A stretch of 7,409 bases of DNA from a bacterium. GTDB lineage: Bacteria; Chlamydiota; Chlamydiia; Chlamydiales; FEN-1388. Under the pieces are notes generated by a model, which ran no database searches, was not told where the DNA came from, and was given only the letters and a program-made list of their open reading frames with translations. Of this stretch, positions 1 through 6,766 are shown piece after piece (position 1 is the stretch's first letter; each line of letters opens with the position of its first letter). The stretch is from NCBI GenBank assembly GCA_021811115.1, contig JAJZPP010000022.1, positions 1-7,409 on the forward strand. The letters are read 5' to 3'. The translations under genes were made by a program, and so were the position numbers.

Positions 1-1
1 C

Positions 2-196
2 GGGACATTAGTACAAGGCTTTTCAGAGTAAATAATCAGTCCAATTTGGTAGAGCGAGACCATTGGGATGTGAACGATCGTGACGAGCCCTATAGTGTGC
101 TCTCTCGCGAGGAACGATCGTTCACAGAACCGGTTGGCAAGCCGCCGGCCAAATTGCGCTGATTATTTACTTTGAAAAGCCTCGCGCTCATGTCCC
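2..196. repeat. Inverted-repeat element of about 195 bp (MITE-like or insertion-sequence remnant)
   Basis: The left arm (2-49) is the reverse complement of the right arm (149-196) at 41 of 48 positions by my hand alignment. The outer ends read GGGACAT and ATGTCCC. Inside lies a second, perfect 13-bp inverted repeat (69-81 with 114-126), so the whole element can fold into a long two-part hairpin. No open frame of useful length lies inside. Terminal inverted repeats enclosing a short non-coding core are what a MITE or a deleted insertion sequence looks like. The family is not recognised. A target-site duplication cannot be checked because only one base lies outside the left end. The seven mismatches make a simple snap-back assembly artefact unlikely. 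It lies 54 bases beyond the stop of the AlkD-like gene and could also end its transcripts, although no T-tract is obvious. Confidence 0.6.
69..126. repeat. Inner perfect 13-bp inverted repeat with 32-bp loop
   Basis: TGTGAACGATCGT at 69-81 is repeated in inverted orientation at 114-126. The arms contain the self-complementary core CGATCG. It sits roughly centrally within the larger inverted-repeat element and is separated from the outer arms by about 20 unpaired bases on each side. It may be an internal hairpin of a mobile element or a protein-binding site. No function is recognised. Confidence 0.6.
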
Positions 197-250
197 ATTC
201 TTTTCATGGATTATCGCTTTTGAGGCGGAAGGTTCCCTCTGGATAAAAGG

Positions 251-967
251 TTACCCATTCTTCCTCATCATAGCTTTTTTTCGAAGAGGTTCTGGCATTT
301 TTTCGATAGCATACCGGAGCGCGGTGCGAGGCATGTGCTCTTTGTTCTCTAGGACGAACGAGAGGACCTCTTCTTGATGGGTCCGGCTTGCCTCTTTGAG
401 CATCCATCCATACCCTTTCTGAACCAGATCGTGCTGATCGATGAGAAGGATAGAGGCAATTTTAAAGGTCTCGTTTAAAAACATTCCTCTTCTTGCAGGA
501 ATGATGAGACTGACGGCAGCCGCTCTCCTGACAAATGGGTTTGGAGCGGCTGTCCAGGCGACCAATGAGGAGATACACTCTGGATACCTCATGATGAGGG
601 AACCAACCGTGTGGTTACAGAAAGTGTCGCACTTTGCCCAGTCATCGACGTAGGAATCAATCCACCGCTCTAAGAGAGCCATATCATCGCGGACAAACGC
701 CGCTCCCATCCAATCGGTCCAGGTCGCCGCAATCATCGCCTCTTCACTCATGCCAGATTGGTACAGCTGTTCACAGAGGGTGAGGAGCTCTTTCTTTGGG
801 AGGCTTTGAACTTCTCGAAACCCCTCCTTGGCCAGCTTTCGGACAACTGCCGCCTTGACGCCGTAACAGGTGAGGCCTCCTTTAAAAAAACGCTGAAAGC
901 TTTGTCGTGTTGTTTCATCGGAGAGTTCTTGAAGTCGATTTTTTATTCTTTGGAGTGTCGGATGCAT
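251..967 (-). CDS. DNA alkylation repair protein, AlkD-like HEAT-repeat glycosylase
   Basis: The 238-residue protein fits the AlkC/AlkD family, which excises bulky or positively charged alkylated purines such as 3- and 7-methyl adducts without flipping the base. Visible family marks are the YGVKAAVVRKLAKE stretch (35-48), the WAKCD segment (110-114), the FVRRAAAVSLI helix (145-155), VQKGYGWMLKEAS (182-194) and the MPRTALRYAIEKM tail (212-224). W110, D114 and R147/R148 line up with the Bacillus cereus AlkD residues W109, D113 and R148 that contact the lesion and backbone, so activity is plausible. The length is normal for the family. The ATG at 967 is preceded by AAGGAG (972-977, spacer 4). 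The gene is transcribed alone, divergently from the glycosyltransferase gene. It is cytosolic, with no signal peptide. The family call is firm; the exact substrate range is inferred. Confidence 0.9.
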   Translation of the reverse strand: MHPTLQRIKNRLQELSDETTRQSFQRFFKGGLTCYGVKAAVVRKLAKEGFREVQSLPKKELLTLCEQLYQSGMSEEAMIAATWTDWMGAAFVRDDMALLERWIDSYVDDWAKCDTFCNHTVGSLIMRYPECISSLVAWTAAPNPFVRRAAAVSLIIPARRGMFLNETFKIASILLIDQHDLVQKGYGWMLKEASRTHQEEVLSFVLENKEHMPRTALRYAIEKMPEPLRKKAMMRKNG

Positions 968-975
968 AAAGCTCC

Positions 976-1004
976 TTGCGAGTCAACAGTAACGAAGTTA
1001 CAAT
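976..1004 (+). promoter_or_regulatory. Candidate sigma70-type promoter for the glycosyltransferase/DUF2608 operon
   Basis: TTGCGA (976-981) and TACAAT (999-1004) are separated by 17 bp, a good match in both hexamers and spacing. The transcript would begin near 1011 and leave a leader of about 20 bases with an AGGA (1019-1022) ahead of the ATG at 1031. The -35 overlaps the Shine-Dalgarno region of the divergent AlkD-like gene. Confidence 0.45.
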
Positions 1005-1031
1005 TATATGCCAACAATAGGAATCTATTCA
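1003..1031 (-). promoter_or_regulatory. Candidate promoter for the AlkD-like gene
   Basis: On the minus strand a perfect TATAAT lies at 1008-1003, which would place the transcript start near 996, about 30 bases before the ATG at 967. The -35 position at 17-bp spacing reads TGAATA (1031-1026), only 3 of 6 matches to consensus. The -10 overlaps the candidate -10 of the divergent gene, so the two may compete. Sequence inspection only. Confidence 0.35.
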
Positions 1032-1930
1032 TGAAGAATGGCGTTTTGTGGATTGTCACGCTCTGCCTTATGGGGTTTCGGGCGTTTTCTTCTGAGCCCC
1101 CCTCCTTTGAGGCTTTGATGGGAGAGGGTTCTTTACCACTCTCCCAACAGGATGAAGACCAGGTTTACCAGCTGTCACTGGCGTATGAACAAAAAATTGG
1201 TTTTCTGAGTGGCGCTCCCATAGGGCGCATTCCGCACGTTCTTCACGTGATTTGGCTTGGCCCAAAAGAGTTTCCTCGAGAGTCCGTTGCGAACCTGGTC
1301 TCATGGAAAACCCACCATCCTGAGTGGCAGTTTTGCTTTTGGACGGATGATCCGTCGCGACCAATGCCGGTTCCAGGCATGACCAAGAGGCTAGTCCAGG
1401 AGTATGATTTTGGAATAGTAGCCCCCCTTATTGCGCTCTCAAACAACTGGGCTGAAAAGGCAGATATGATGCGCTACACCATCCTCTTCAATGAGGGCGG
1501 GGTGTATGCCGACCATGACGTTTTTTGCCAACGATCCATAGCAAAGTTTGCCGACAGGTTTGAATTTGTTGCGGCCTGTGACCCCTCCCAACCCCATCCA
1601 GGCATTGCCACCAACCTCATTGTCAATAACTCAACGATCCTGGCACGCCCAAAACATCCGCTTCTGGGTGCTACCTTGGAACGCATTGTGAAGGGGTGGA
1701 ATGGGGTTCAAGAGAGGTTCCCTGGGACAGATCGCGAGAGCACGTTGGCTCGTGTGGGCCTTCGGATGCTGCTCCCCTTTGTTGAGGCTACCAAAGAATG
1801 GTGTCAGAAGCCTGATTCACGAGACATCATTCTGCCGGCAAGTTATTTTTACTCTCTCGGGCGGTTTCAACCAGATGCTCTGAAAAGCCTGGAAGAACAC
1901 GATTTTGTCTATGTAATTCATAAGGGATAG
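1031..1930 (+). CDS. Exported DXD-motif glycosyltransferase (GT32/GT44-like, Gly_transf_sug)
   Basis: The 299-residue protein has the hallmarks of the Och1/TcdA-TcdB-like GT-A sugar transferases. These are IPHVLHVIWLG (67-77), the W-x-F-x-FWTD strand (99-106), and AEKADMMRYTILFNEGGVYADHDV (starting at 141), containing D145, R148 and the metal/nucleotide-sugar-binding DHD (161-163). Such enzymes move a hexose from a nucleotide sugar to a protein or glycan. Residues 1-20 form a Sec signal peptide (Lys, hydrophobic core, AFSS before EPP), so the enzyme is exported. The open frame extends upstream to 758, but that part lies antisense within the AlkD-like gene. The ATG at 1031 gives the signal peptide and follows AGGA. 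The protein stops at VIHKG, just after what may be the conserved C-terminal His, and lacks the Ser-Trp tail common in the family. It is the first gene of a two-gene operon. Confidence 0.85.
   Translation: MKNGVLWIVTLCLMGFRAFSSEPPSFEALMGEGSLPLSQQDEDQVYQLSLAYEQKIGFLSGAPIGRIPHVLHVIWLGPKEFPRESVANLVSWKTHHPEWQFCFWTDDPSRPMPVPGMTKRLVQEYDFGIVAPLIALSNNWAEKADMMRYTILFNEGGVYADHDVFCQRSIAKFADRFEFVAACDPSQPHPGIATNLIVNNSTILARPKHPLLGATLERIVKGWNGVQERFPGTDRESTLARVGLRMLLPFVEATKEWCQKPDSRDIILPASYFYSLGRFQPDALKSLEEHDFVYVIHKG
1922..1927 (+). promoter_or_regulatory. Shine-Dalgarno of the DUF2608 gene inside the end of the glycosyltransferase gene
   Basis: AAGGGA ends 6 bases before the ATG at 1934 and is formed by the last codons of the upstream gene. 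The two coding regions are only 3 bases apart, which supports co-transcription and possibly translational coupling. Confidence 0.6.
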
Positions 1931-1933
1931 CGT

Positions 1934-2743
1934 ATGCGTCATTTTGTTATTGTTTCCTGTCTTTTTGTGAGCACCCTCTTGTCGGCAACGATTACTCCGA
2001 CAAAAACGGTCGCTCCCATCCATGAAGCTGTGAGGCATTATGATTCGAATTCACTCATCCTTTTTGACATTGACAATGTCCTGCTAACCCATTCCGATAT
2101 GATTTTCAACCTTCCTGAAAAGGAAAGGAAACCGTTTATTGATCGACTTGCTGCGCATCACACGCCAGACGAGATGAACAGGTTTGAAAGTTTGGTCTGG
2201 CTCAATAGCCCAGAACAGCTGCTCGATCCCCGCATGAAGAGGCTCATCCATGACGTTCAATGCCGGCAGATTCCTGTCATAGCGCTCACGAAGGCAGGAA
2301 CGGGCCAATGGGGATATATTCCTTGTTCCGAGGAATTCCGTGCTGACGCGCTCAAGAAGGTTGGCATTGATTTTAGCCCCTCATTTCAAAATGTTAAGAG
2401 GATTTCGTTCGACGAATTTAAGGTTGAACGGCCCCCAGTCTTCACCAGAGGGGTTTTGTGCACGGGAAAGGTATCAAAAGGGGATACGCTTCGTGCTTTC
2501 CTCAAACGCACAGGCTTTCACCCCACGCGTATTCTGTTTGTCGATGATTTGCGAGAGAACCTCACGAGTGTAGAGGAAGCATGCCAGGAGTTGGGCATTG
2601 CATTTGAGGGATTTGAATTGACTGAAGTTTTGGAAACTCCGATTCTCCTGGATCGAGAGTTGCTTGAGTTTCAGATGCGAGTGCTGGAGCAAGAGAATCG
2701 TTGGTTGTCTGATCCCGAGGCATTGCATCGCATGGGACGATAA
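1934..2743 (+). CDS. Exported HAD-superfamily protein of the DUF2608 family
   Basis: The 269-residue protein carries all four HAD phosphohydrolase motifs. Motif I is DIDNVL, with nucleophile D45 and acid/base D47. Motif II is the Thr in IALTK (T119), motif III is K182 in VSKGDTL, and motif IV is the acidic pair D204-D205 in LFVDDLRENL. The GVLCTGKVSKGDTL segment followed by RILFVDDLRENLTSVEEAC is typical of DUF2608, a family met mostly in Chlamydiota, Legionella and relatives. Residues 1-18 form a signal peptide likely cut after LLSA. The likely role is a secreted or periplasmic phosphatase; the substrate is unknown. It follows the exported glycosyltransferase by 3 bases, suggesting that the two act in the same compartment. 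The C-terminus after about residue 230 is a charged helix. The family call is firm; catalytic activity is inferred from intact motifs. Confidence 0.85.
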   Translation: MRHFVIVSCLFVSTLLSATITPTKTVAPIHEAVRHYDSNSLILFDIDNVLLTHSDMIFNLPEKERKPFIDRLAAHHTPDEMNRFESLVWLNSPEQLLDPRMKRLIHDVQCRQIPVIALTKAGTGQWGYIPCSEEFRADALKKVGIDFSPSFQNVKRISFDEFKVERPPVFTRGVLCTGKVSKGDTLRAFLKRTGFHPTRILFVDDLRENLTSVEEACQELGIAFEGFELTEVLETPILLDRELLEFQMRVLEQENRWLSDPEALHRMGR

Positions 2744-2748
2744 GGCTC

Positions 2749-5700
2749 TCACCCTAACTTTTTGGCTAGTTCGTCTAATTGAAAAAATGCCTTCATTAAG
2801 AAATCTCGATATGGTTCAGTAGGGCAGATTGTCAAAAATTCCCTCATGCTTTTGGAGAGTCTGCCGACAACGTTCACTATCCACCCCTTGACTTCTGCGT
2901 TATCTCGATAGGTGTTGCTGAGAGCGGATAACTCAGGAATGAGGTCGAGTAGCCCAGAATTCAACAGATTGGCCATGAATTTATTCTCTTGAAGTGAAGG
3001 CCCCTTCTTCTTCAAAGTATCCAACATGATTTCTAGAGCCGTTTTTAAGGTACAAGAACGGCTCACACGCTGTTCATGGAAGCTTTTTTGAACCTCTTCA
3101 CGAGCCTCTGGAGTGAGCTTTTGTAAGAATGGTTGCAGGTTTGTGAAATGATTGTGCAGATCCGAAACAGTGGAACTATACGCTTCTTCCCTAAACATCG
3201 CGAGGCATAACCGCTCGAATGACGTCAAAAATTTCTTTAACAGGCCTGTAAGCTTCTTTTCGGTCGCTTGCATGAAGAAGAGTTCGCTGAGTTTCGTAAC
3301 GATCAGGTCGACATAGGAGACATACGCTTCGGTGAGCTCTTTGGGATTTGTAAAATTGCCTCTTGGACGCAAGGATAGGAGCATGTAGGCTTGAGCGCAG
3401 TTTTTTAGTAATGGGTCATTGGGGAACGTGATTAAAGAGGGGGAGAAGGCCTGCCACCGACCGGTTATCATATCGGAAGAGGCCATGTCACATGCGGCTC
3501 CAAGCGTTTGCCCTGAAAAAAGAATGAGAAGCCTCAGGTAATACTGCGTAAGATGTTTTTTGAGAACGTCTAAGTCGTCCGCTGGTAAAGACAGGTAATC
3601 TGTTCTCTTCAGGAATGAGGTAATGTATCTGGATTTATCCTTAATTCCAAAAAACTTGAGGCAGAGTATGTTGGATACGCTGTCAGGTACTTTTTCTGGA
3701 ATAAGGTCACGGAGTCTCTTTTTAAAAACGGGAGTTCCAAGCTTTTGTTGAGCCGTCACAAATTGGGAGGGTAAATCACTCCCGAGCTCATCGACGAGTT
3801 TTTGGACCAGTTGTTGCCCCCTTAAAACGATTTGTTTGCTCTCTATTGATTCTACACATAGCCGAAAGGCTTGTTCCATGGCCGCTTCTACAGGCTTAGA
3901 AACAAAAAACTCCCGCATGTTGAAGTTTGTTGGTAGGGACGAATCATACTTTGCTAAGGAGGAGAGGATTGTCTCGCATTCCTTGAGGTTTTTGCATAGA
4001 TTCGGAAAGTCTAGAGTGGCAACGTCCCTCGTGAGCGATTGTAGCCGGGAAGAATAGGTCGAAAAACGGGGCTTTTTGGCTTCAATTCTTTTCCATATTT
4101 GCTTGAGGTGCCGCGTGGCAATTTCACCAAAGAGAGGACACGCTTTTGCCGCCTGGCTCAAAATCTGATCGGAAGCTTCCTTTAGAGCCCTGATATCGGA
4201 ACTTCTGTCGGAAATGTGGGGAGGAAACAGGGATACGACAAGCTCTCCTACAATATCGTCCTCAATAATGGATGGCTTCAGGTCACTGTGTGAGCCTAGC
4301 TGTTGAACAATCGCTGGCAGATGACTGAGAATGGCCTGGTGCGTTCTCACGCCGAGAGCCCTTTCAATCAAGAGCGGAAAGAGAAGATTGTGCGCTTGTT
4401 GTAATGTAATCGCTGGATCCTCTGTGGAGGCACATTTCATAAGGCGCTCTGCAAGGAGGAGACTTTCACCTGTGAGAAGACTGTGTTTCGTGCATACAGA
4501 GGAGAGGGTCTTCATGCATCTTTCGAGCGAGGCGTGAGCCGCATCGTCCGGAAGTGTGAGTAACATAGTTTTTGCTCGTAAAATGGCTCTATAGATCTCC
4601 ACAACCTCTTCCCAGAGAGGGGAGGTTAAGGTTTCTATTCTTCTTTCAAGCTGACCACAATCTACGAGAACCATCTTGGGGGATAAAAAAAGTGTTCCTG
4701 GAGCATACGCAAGAGGAGCTGTCGATGCGCTTTTTAAAGGGCTAATCCACGGAGGCAGTGAGGCTGCTGCTATACTGGCCCTGGCCCTATTTACAGCCAC
4801 AATATCTCCCGCTTTTTTAAGCTGAGCGTACTTAAAAGCGTCGATAAGCGGCTGAATTTCACGGAGAGTATCGGGAGCGACGCGGCAGAGAAGTGCATTG
4901 CCTTCGTCGGTTGCGCTCTCTCTTTCTGCCATGTCTGATGAATACAACGCGTGAACGATTATTTTTGCAATGTTCAACTCACATTCCTCTCGTGTTGGAG
5001 GAAAAAATGGTTGCTGTTTGAGAAGTTCGTGAACGTGAGAAAATGTTTCGGCAATCGGAATTCCCTCCTTGATGCCTTGTGAGTGCATTTTAGTTTCGAG
5101 CGCATGGGCCGCTGCTTCATGGATATGAAAAGCCTTAATGCTCTCAAGTGAATTTGGATTCTCTAACGTCTTGCGAATTTCGCAGAGGAGGCGATGAACG
5201 CGCTGGATATACTCTGACCATTGTTCTGTTGTCGGAACAACCTTCGTGTATAAGTCGACGATCTCTCCCCATTTATTCATTTCTTTTGGTTCTGAGCCTA
5301 TTTGTAAAATACATCCGTCGAGAAGGGCGCGATGGGTTACATCGTCGTTATCAAGAGTGCATCGTACGAGTGCCTTGAGCAAAAAGCGTGTCATTCTTTC
5401 CCGGTCATACGCACGACCCGCCCAAAAAAAGAGGGCCTGATCGCTCTCTTTTTGGCCGATTGAAAATCTTGAAACCGTTGCTGTGATTGCCTGATATAAA
5501 ATCGTTAACGAACTGTCTGTAAAGCCCCACGCTTTTTGGTGCTCGAATGAAAGGTTCTTTCCCCGCATGGAATCAAGCGTCTCTCGAACTCTCTTAAATT
5601 TCTGACATGCGGAGAGGAGGTGGCGTAGACTCTCTTTGCTGTCTAAAGTCGTTTTTTCAAGATCCTGCTCTATTTCATGCACCAGAGATAGGCTTTCGGC

Positions 5701-6201
5701 AAATGTTGTCGAGAGTTCCATCCCGATATCGATAATTCTTTGTATGCCGGGTGAGGTGGGAGAAAGGCCTCTGAGAGCTATCTGAAGTTTATCCCACTGC
5801 TGGGCATTGCCTTTCAGTTTCTCGAAATGTTCGAGGGCGGCTGCAAGGGCTTTTACGGCACATGTATCGAGTTGTGCTCCCCGTGGCGCAACAGGGAGTT
5901 CTCCTCCCATTTGTAGGGAATCAAAGAGGAACTTGGCTCGAATGTACGCCAGAAGTGTTGTTGTTGATGCGGGACTCTTCAATAAAGACCCATCGATGGA
6001 TTCTGAGAGGAGACACAATTTTTTTGCCGATTCGCTTGAGGACGGGAGTTGCCGGTCTGTAAGAAACTGTTCCAAATCACCGATAAATTCTTTAATGCTG
6101 CTCTCGAGGGGAGTCGGGGATGCTGTCTGTTGCCTGTCTCTTCCTGGTGAAAAGAGTGGACTATCCACTTTGAAAATGGCTTGGGTAGTGGTTATTTTCA
6201 T
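2749..6201 (-). CDS. Large helical protein of unknown function (1,150 residues)
   Basis: I recognise no family. The frame is intact throughout. The longest open frame starts at a TTG at 6252, but the ATG at 6201 is preceded by AGGCGG (6208-6213, spacer 6) and is the better start. The protein has no signal peptide and no convincing membrane segment. The first 35 residues or so are rich in Ser, Thr, Pro and Gln and look disordered. The rest reads as amphipathic helices rich in Leu, Glu, Lys and Ala. A Pro/Ala/Ser-rich stretch near residues 475-508 (containing LPPWISP) probably separates two halves. A polar N-terminus without a Sec signal on a large helical protein is compatible with a type III or IV secreted effector in an intracellular bacterium, but that is inference; a cytosolic scaffold is equally possible. 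The gene stands alone, convergent with the upstream operon (5-base gap) and divergent from the protease-inhibitor gene. Confidence 0.85.
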   Translation of the reverse strand: MKITTTQAIFKVDSPLFSPGRDRQQTASPTPLESSIKEFIGDLEQFLTDRQLPSSSESAKKLCLLSESIDGSLLKSPASTTTLLAYIRAKFLFDSLQMGGELPVAPRGAQLDTCAVKALAAALEHFEKLKGNAQQWDKLQIALRGLSPTSPGIQRIIDIGMELSTTFAESLSLVHEIEQDLEKTTLDSKESLRHLLSACQKFKRVRETLDSMRGKNLSFEHQKAWGFTDSSLTILYQAITATVSRFSIGQKESDQALFFWAGRAYDRERMTRFLLKALVRCTLDNDDVTHRALLDGCILQIGSEPKEMNKWGEIVDLYTKVVPTTEQWSEYIQRVHRLLCEIRKTLENPNSLESIKAFHIHEAAAHALETKMHSQGIKEGIPIAETFSHVHELLKQQPFFPPTREECELNIAKIIVHALYSSDMAERESATDEGNALLCRVAPDTLREIQPLIDAFKYAQLKKAGDIVAVNRARASIAAASLPPWISPLKSASTAPLAYAPGTLFLSPKMVLVDCGQLERRIETLTSPLWEEVVEIYRAILRAKTMLLTLPDDAAHASLERCMKTLSSVCTKHSLLTGESLLLAERLMKCASTEDPAITLQQAHNLLFPLLIERALGVRTHQAILSHLPAIVQQLGSHSDLKPSIIEDDIVGELVVSLFPPHISDRSSDIRALKEASDQILSQAAKACPLFGEIATRHLKQIWKRIEAKKPRFSTYSSRLQSLTRDVATLDFPNLCKNLKECETILSSLAKYDSSLPTNFNMREFFVSKPVEAAMEQAFRLCVESIESKQIVLRGQQLVQKLVDELGSDLPSQFVTAQQKLGTPVFKKRLRDLIPEKVPDSVSNILCLKFFGIKDKSRYITSFLKRTDYLSLPADDLDVLKKHLTQYYLRLLILFSGQTLGAACDMASSDMITGRWQAFSPSLITFPNDPLLKNCAQAYMLLSLRPRGNFTNPKELTEAYVSYVDLIVTKLSELFFMQATEKKLTGLLKKFLTSFERLCLAMFREEAYSSTVSDLHNHFTNLQPFLQKLTPEAREEVQKSFHEQRVSRSCTLKTALEIMLDTLKKKGPSLQENKFMANLLNSGLLDLIPELSALSNTYRDNAEVKGWIVNVVGRLSKSMREFLTICPTEPYRDFLMKAFFQLDELAKKLG

Positions 6202-6327
6202 TTTCGGCCGCCTATTATAAAAGTTTTGCAAATCTTCTAGATTTATAAACAAATATACTATAACAACTGTCTTGTAAAAACAGAACAGGATTTGTATTTA
6301 AAGATCGATTGGATGATTATGGTCACG

Positions 6328-6345
6328 AGAGGAATTGTATCCTCT
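6328..6345. promoter_or_regulatory. Short inverted repeat upstream of the inhibitor gene, possible operator
   Basis: AGAGGA (6328-6333) and TCCTCT (6340-6345) form a perfect 6-6-6 inverted repeat ending 34 bases before the ATG at 6380. Its position near the expected promoter and its dyad symmetry would suit a dimeric regulator. An 18-bp repeat of this size can also arise by chance. Confidence 0.25.
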
Positions 6346-6366
6346 TGCTTTATACATAAGGTCCCT

Positions 6367-6373
6367 AAAGGAG
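6367..6373 (+). promoter_or_regulatory. Shine-Dalgarno that sets the start of the inhibitor gene
   Basis: AAAGGAG with a 6-base spacer precedes the ATG at 6380. It decides the start in favour of this ATG over the in-frame TTG at 6335. The ATG start also places a clean signal peptide at the N-terminus. Confidence 0.8.
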
Positions 6374-6379
6374 AAATCC

Positions 6380-6766
6380 ATGTTTTCATCTCGGTTCATT
6401 TCACAGGTTTGTTTTTTGCTTGTTTTTGCTCAGGTGTGCGTGTGGGCTAAAGATGTTGTCTTCACGGAGGCTGATAATGGTGGTTCGTATACGTTGGATG
6501 TCGGGGACACGGTGAAGGTGGTTCTCGATGGCAATCCCACGACCGGATTTATGTGGGCTGTGGCGTCTCCTGAGAAACGGCTGAAAGTAGTCGACTCGAC
6601 CTTTGTGCCTTCAAGTCCTCTCTGCGGGGCGGGAGGGACCTACACCTTTACGTTTAAAGCGGCGGATCATGGGAAAGAGGCTCTCCTCCTTACCTACAGA
6701 CGCCCATGGGAAAAGGAAGTAGAGCCTGCCAAAACATTCAAAGTTGATCTAGCTATCAAGAAATAA
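6380..6766 (+). CDS. Exported chagasin-family cysteine protease inhibitor (MEROPS I42)
   Basis: The 128-residue protein has a signal peptide (1-23, cut likely after VWA) and a mature part of about 105 residues, close to the roughly 110 residues of chagasin. All three inhibitory loop motifs are present and in order: NPTTG (52-56), GAGG (83-86, the GxGG loop) and RPW (108-110). In chagasin these three loops together occupy the active-site cleft of papain-family (C1) proteases and block it reversibly. Export places it in the periplasm or outside the cell, so the targets are either the bacterium's own exported C1 proteases or host and competitor proteases such as cathepsins. Which applies cannot be told here. 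The gene is alone on this strand, and its TAA is immediately followed by the stop of the convergent ATPase gene. The family call is very secure. Confidence 0.93.
   Translation: MFSSRFISQVCFLLVFAQVCVWAKDVVFTEADNGGSYTLDVGDTVKVVLDGNPTTGFMWAVASPEKRLKVVDSTFVPSSPLCGAGGTYTFTFKAADHGKEALLLTYRRPWEKEVEPAKTFKVDLAIKK

Larger units (their letters stand above)
6202..6379. promoter_or_regulatory. AT-rich divergent intergenic region between the large orphan and the inhibitor gene
   Basis: This 178-bp gap must hold the promoters of both flanking genes. On the minus strand TATATT (6259-6254) with TTTTTA 17 bp upstream is a weak promoter candidate. A better-looking TATAAT (6219-6214) abuts the Shine-Dalgarno sequence, too close to serve a normal leader. 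On the plus strand no -35/-10 pair is convincing; TTGTAT (6292-6297) with GATTAT (6315-6320) is the least bad. No small RNA gene or terminator is evident. Confidence 0.4.

Noticed and set aside
225..242. Small dyad GGAAGGTTCC just beyond the AlkD-like stop as a terminator
   Set aside because: The 10-bp palindrome has no room for a loop and no T-tract on the relevant strand.
1..250. tRNA, riboswitch or CRISPR signal in the left non-coding region
   Set aside because: No cloverleaf, no direct-repeat spacing and no riboswitch core could be seen. The structure is explained by the nested inverted repeats.
204..407. 67-codon minus-strand open frame overlapping the end of the AlkD-like gene
   Set aside because: It is in another frame over the AlkD-like coding end, Arg/Pro-rich and without recognisable features.
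758..1030. Upstream extension of the glycosyltransferase frame by 91 codons
   Set aside because: It lies antisense within the well-supported AlkD-like gene. The ATG at 1031 supplies a signal peptide and an AGGA site, so the extension is not translated in my view.
5807..6220. 137-codon plus-strand open frame
   Set aside because: It is fully antisense to the intact large orphan gene, has no family resemblance, and its Cys/Arg/Ser-rich composition is that of a shadow frame.
6202..6252. Longer start for the large orphan at a TTG codon (6252)
   Set aside because: No Shine-Dalgarno precedes the TTG, whereas AGGCGG sits 6 bases before the ATG at 6201.
6335..6379. Longer start for the chagasin gene at a TTG codon (6335)
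   Set aside because: The 15 extra residues would bury the signal peptide, and the strong AAAGGAG lies within them, correctly placed for the ATG at 6380.
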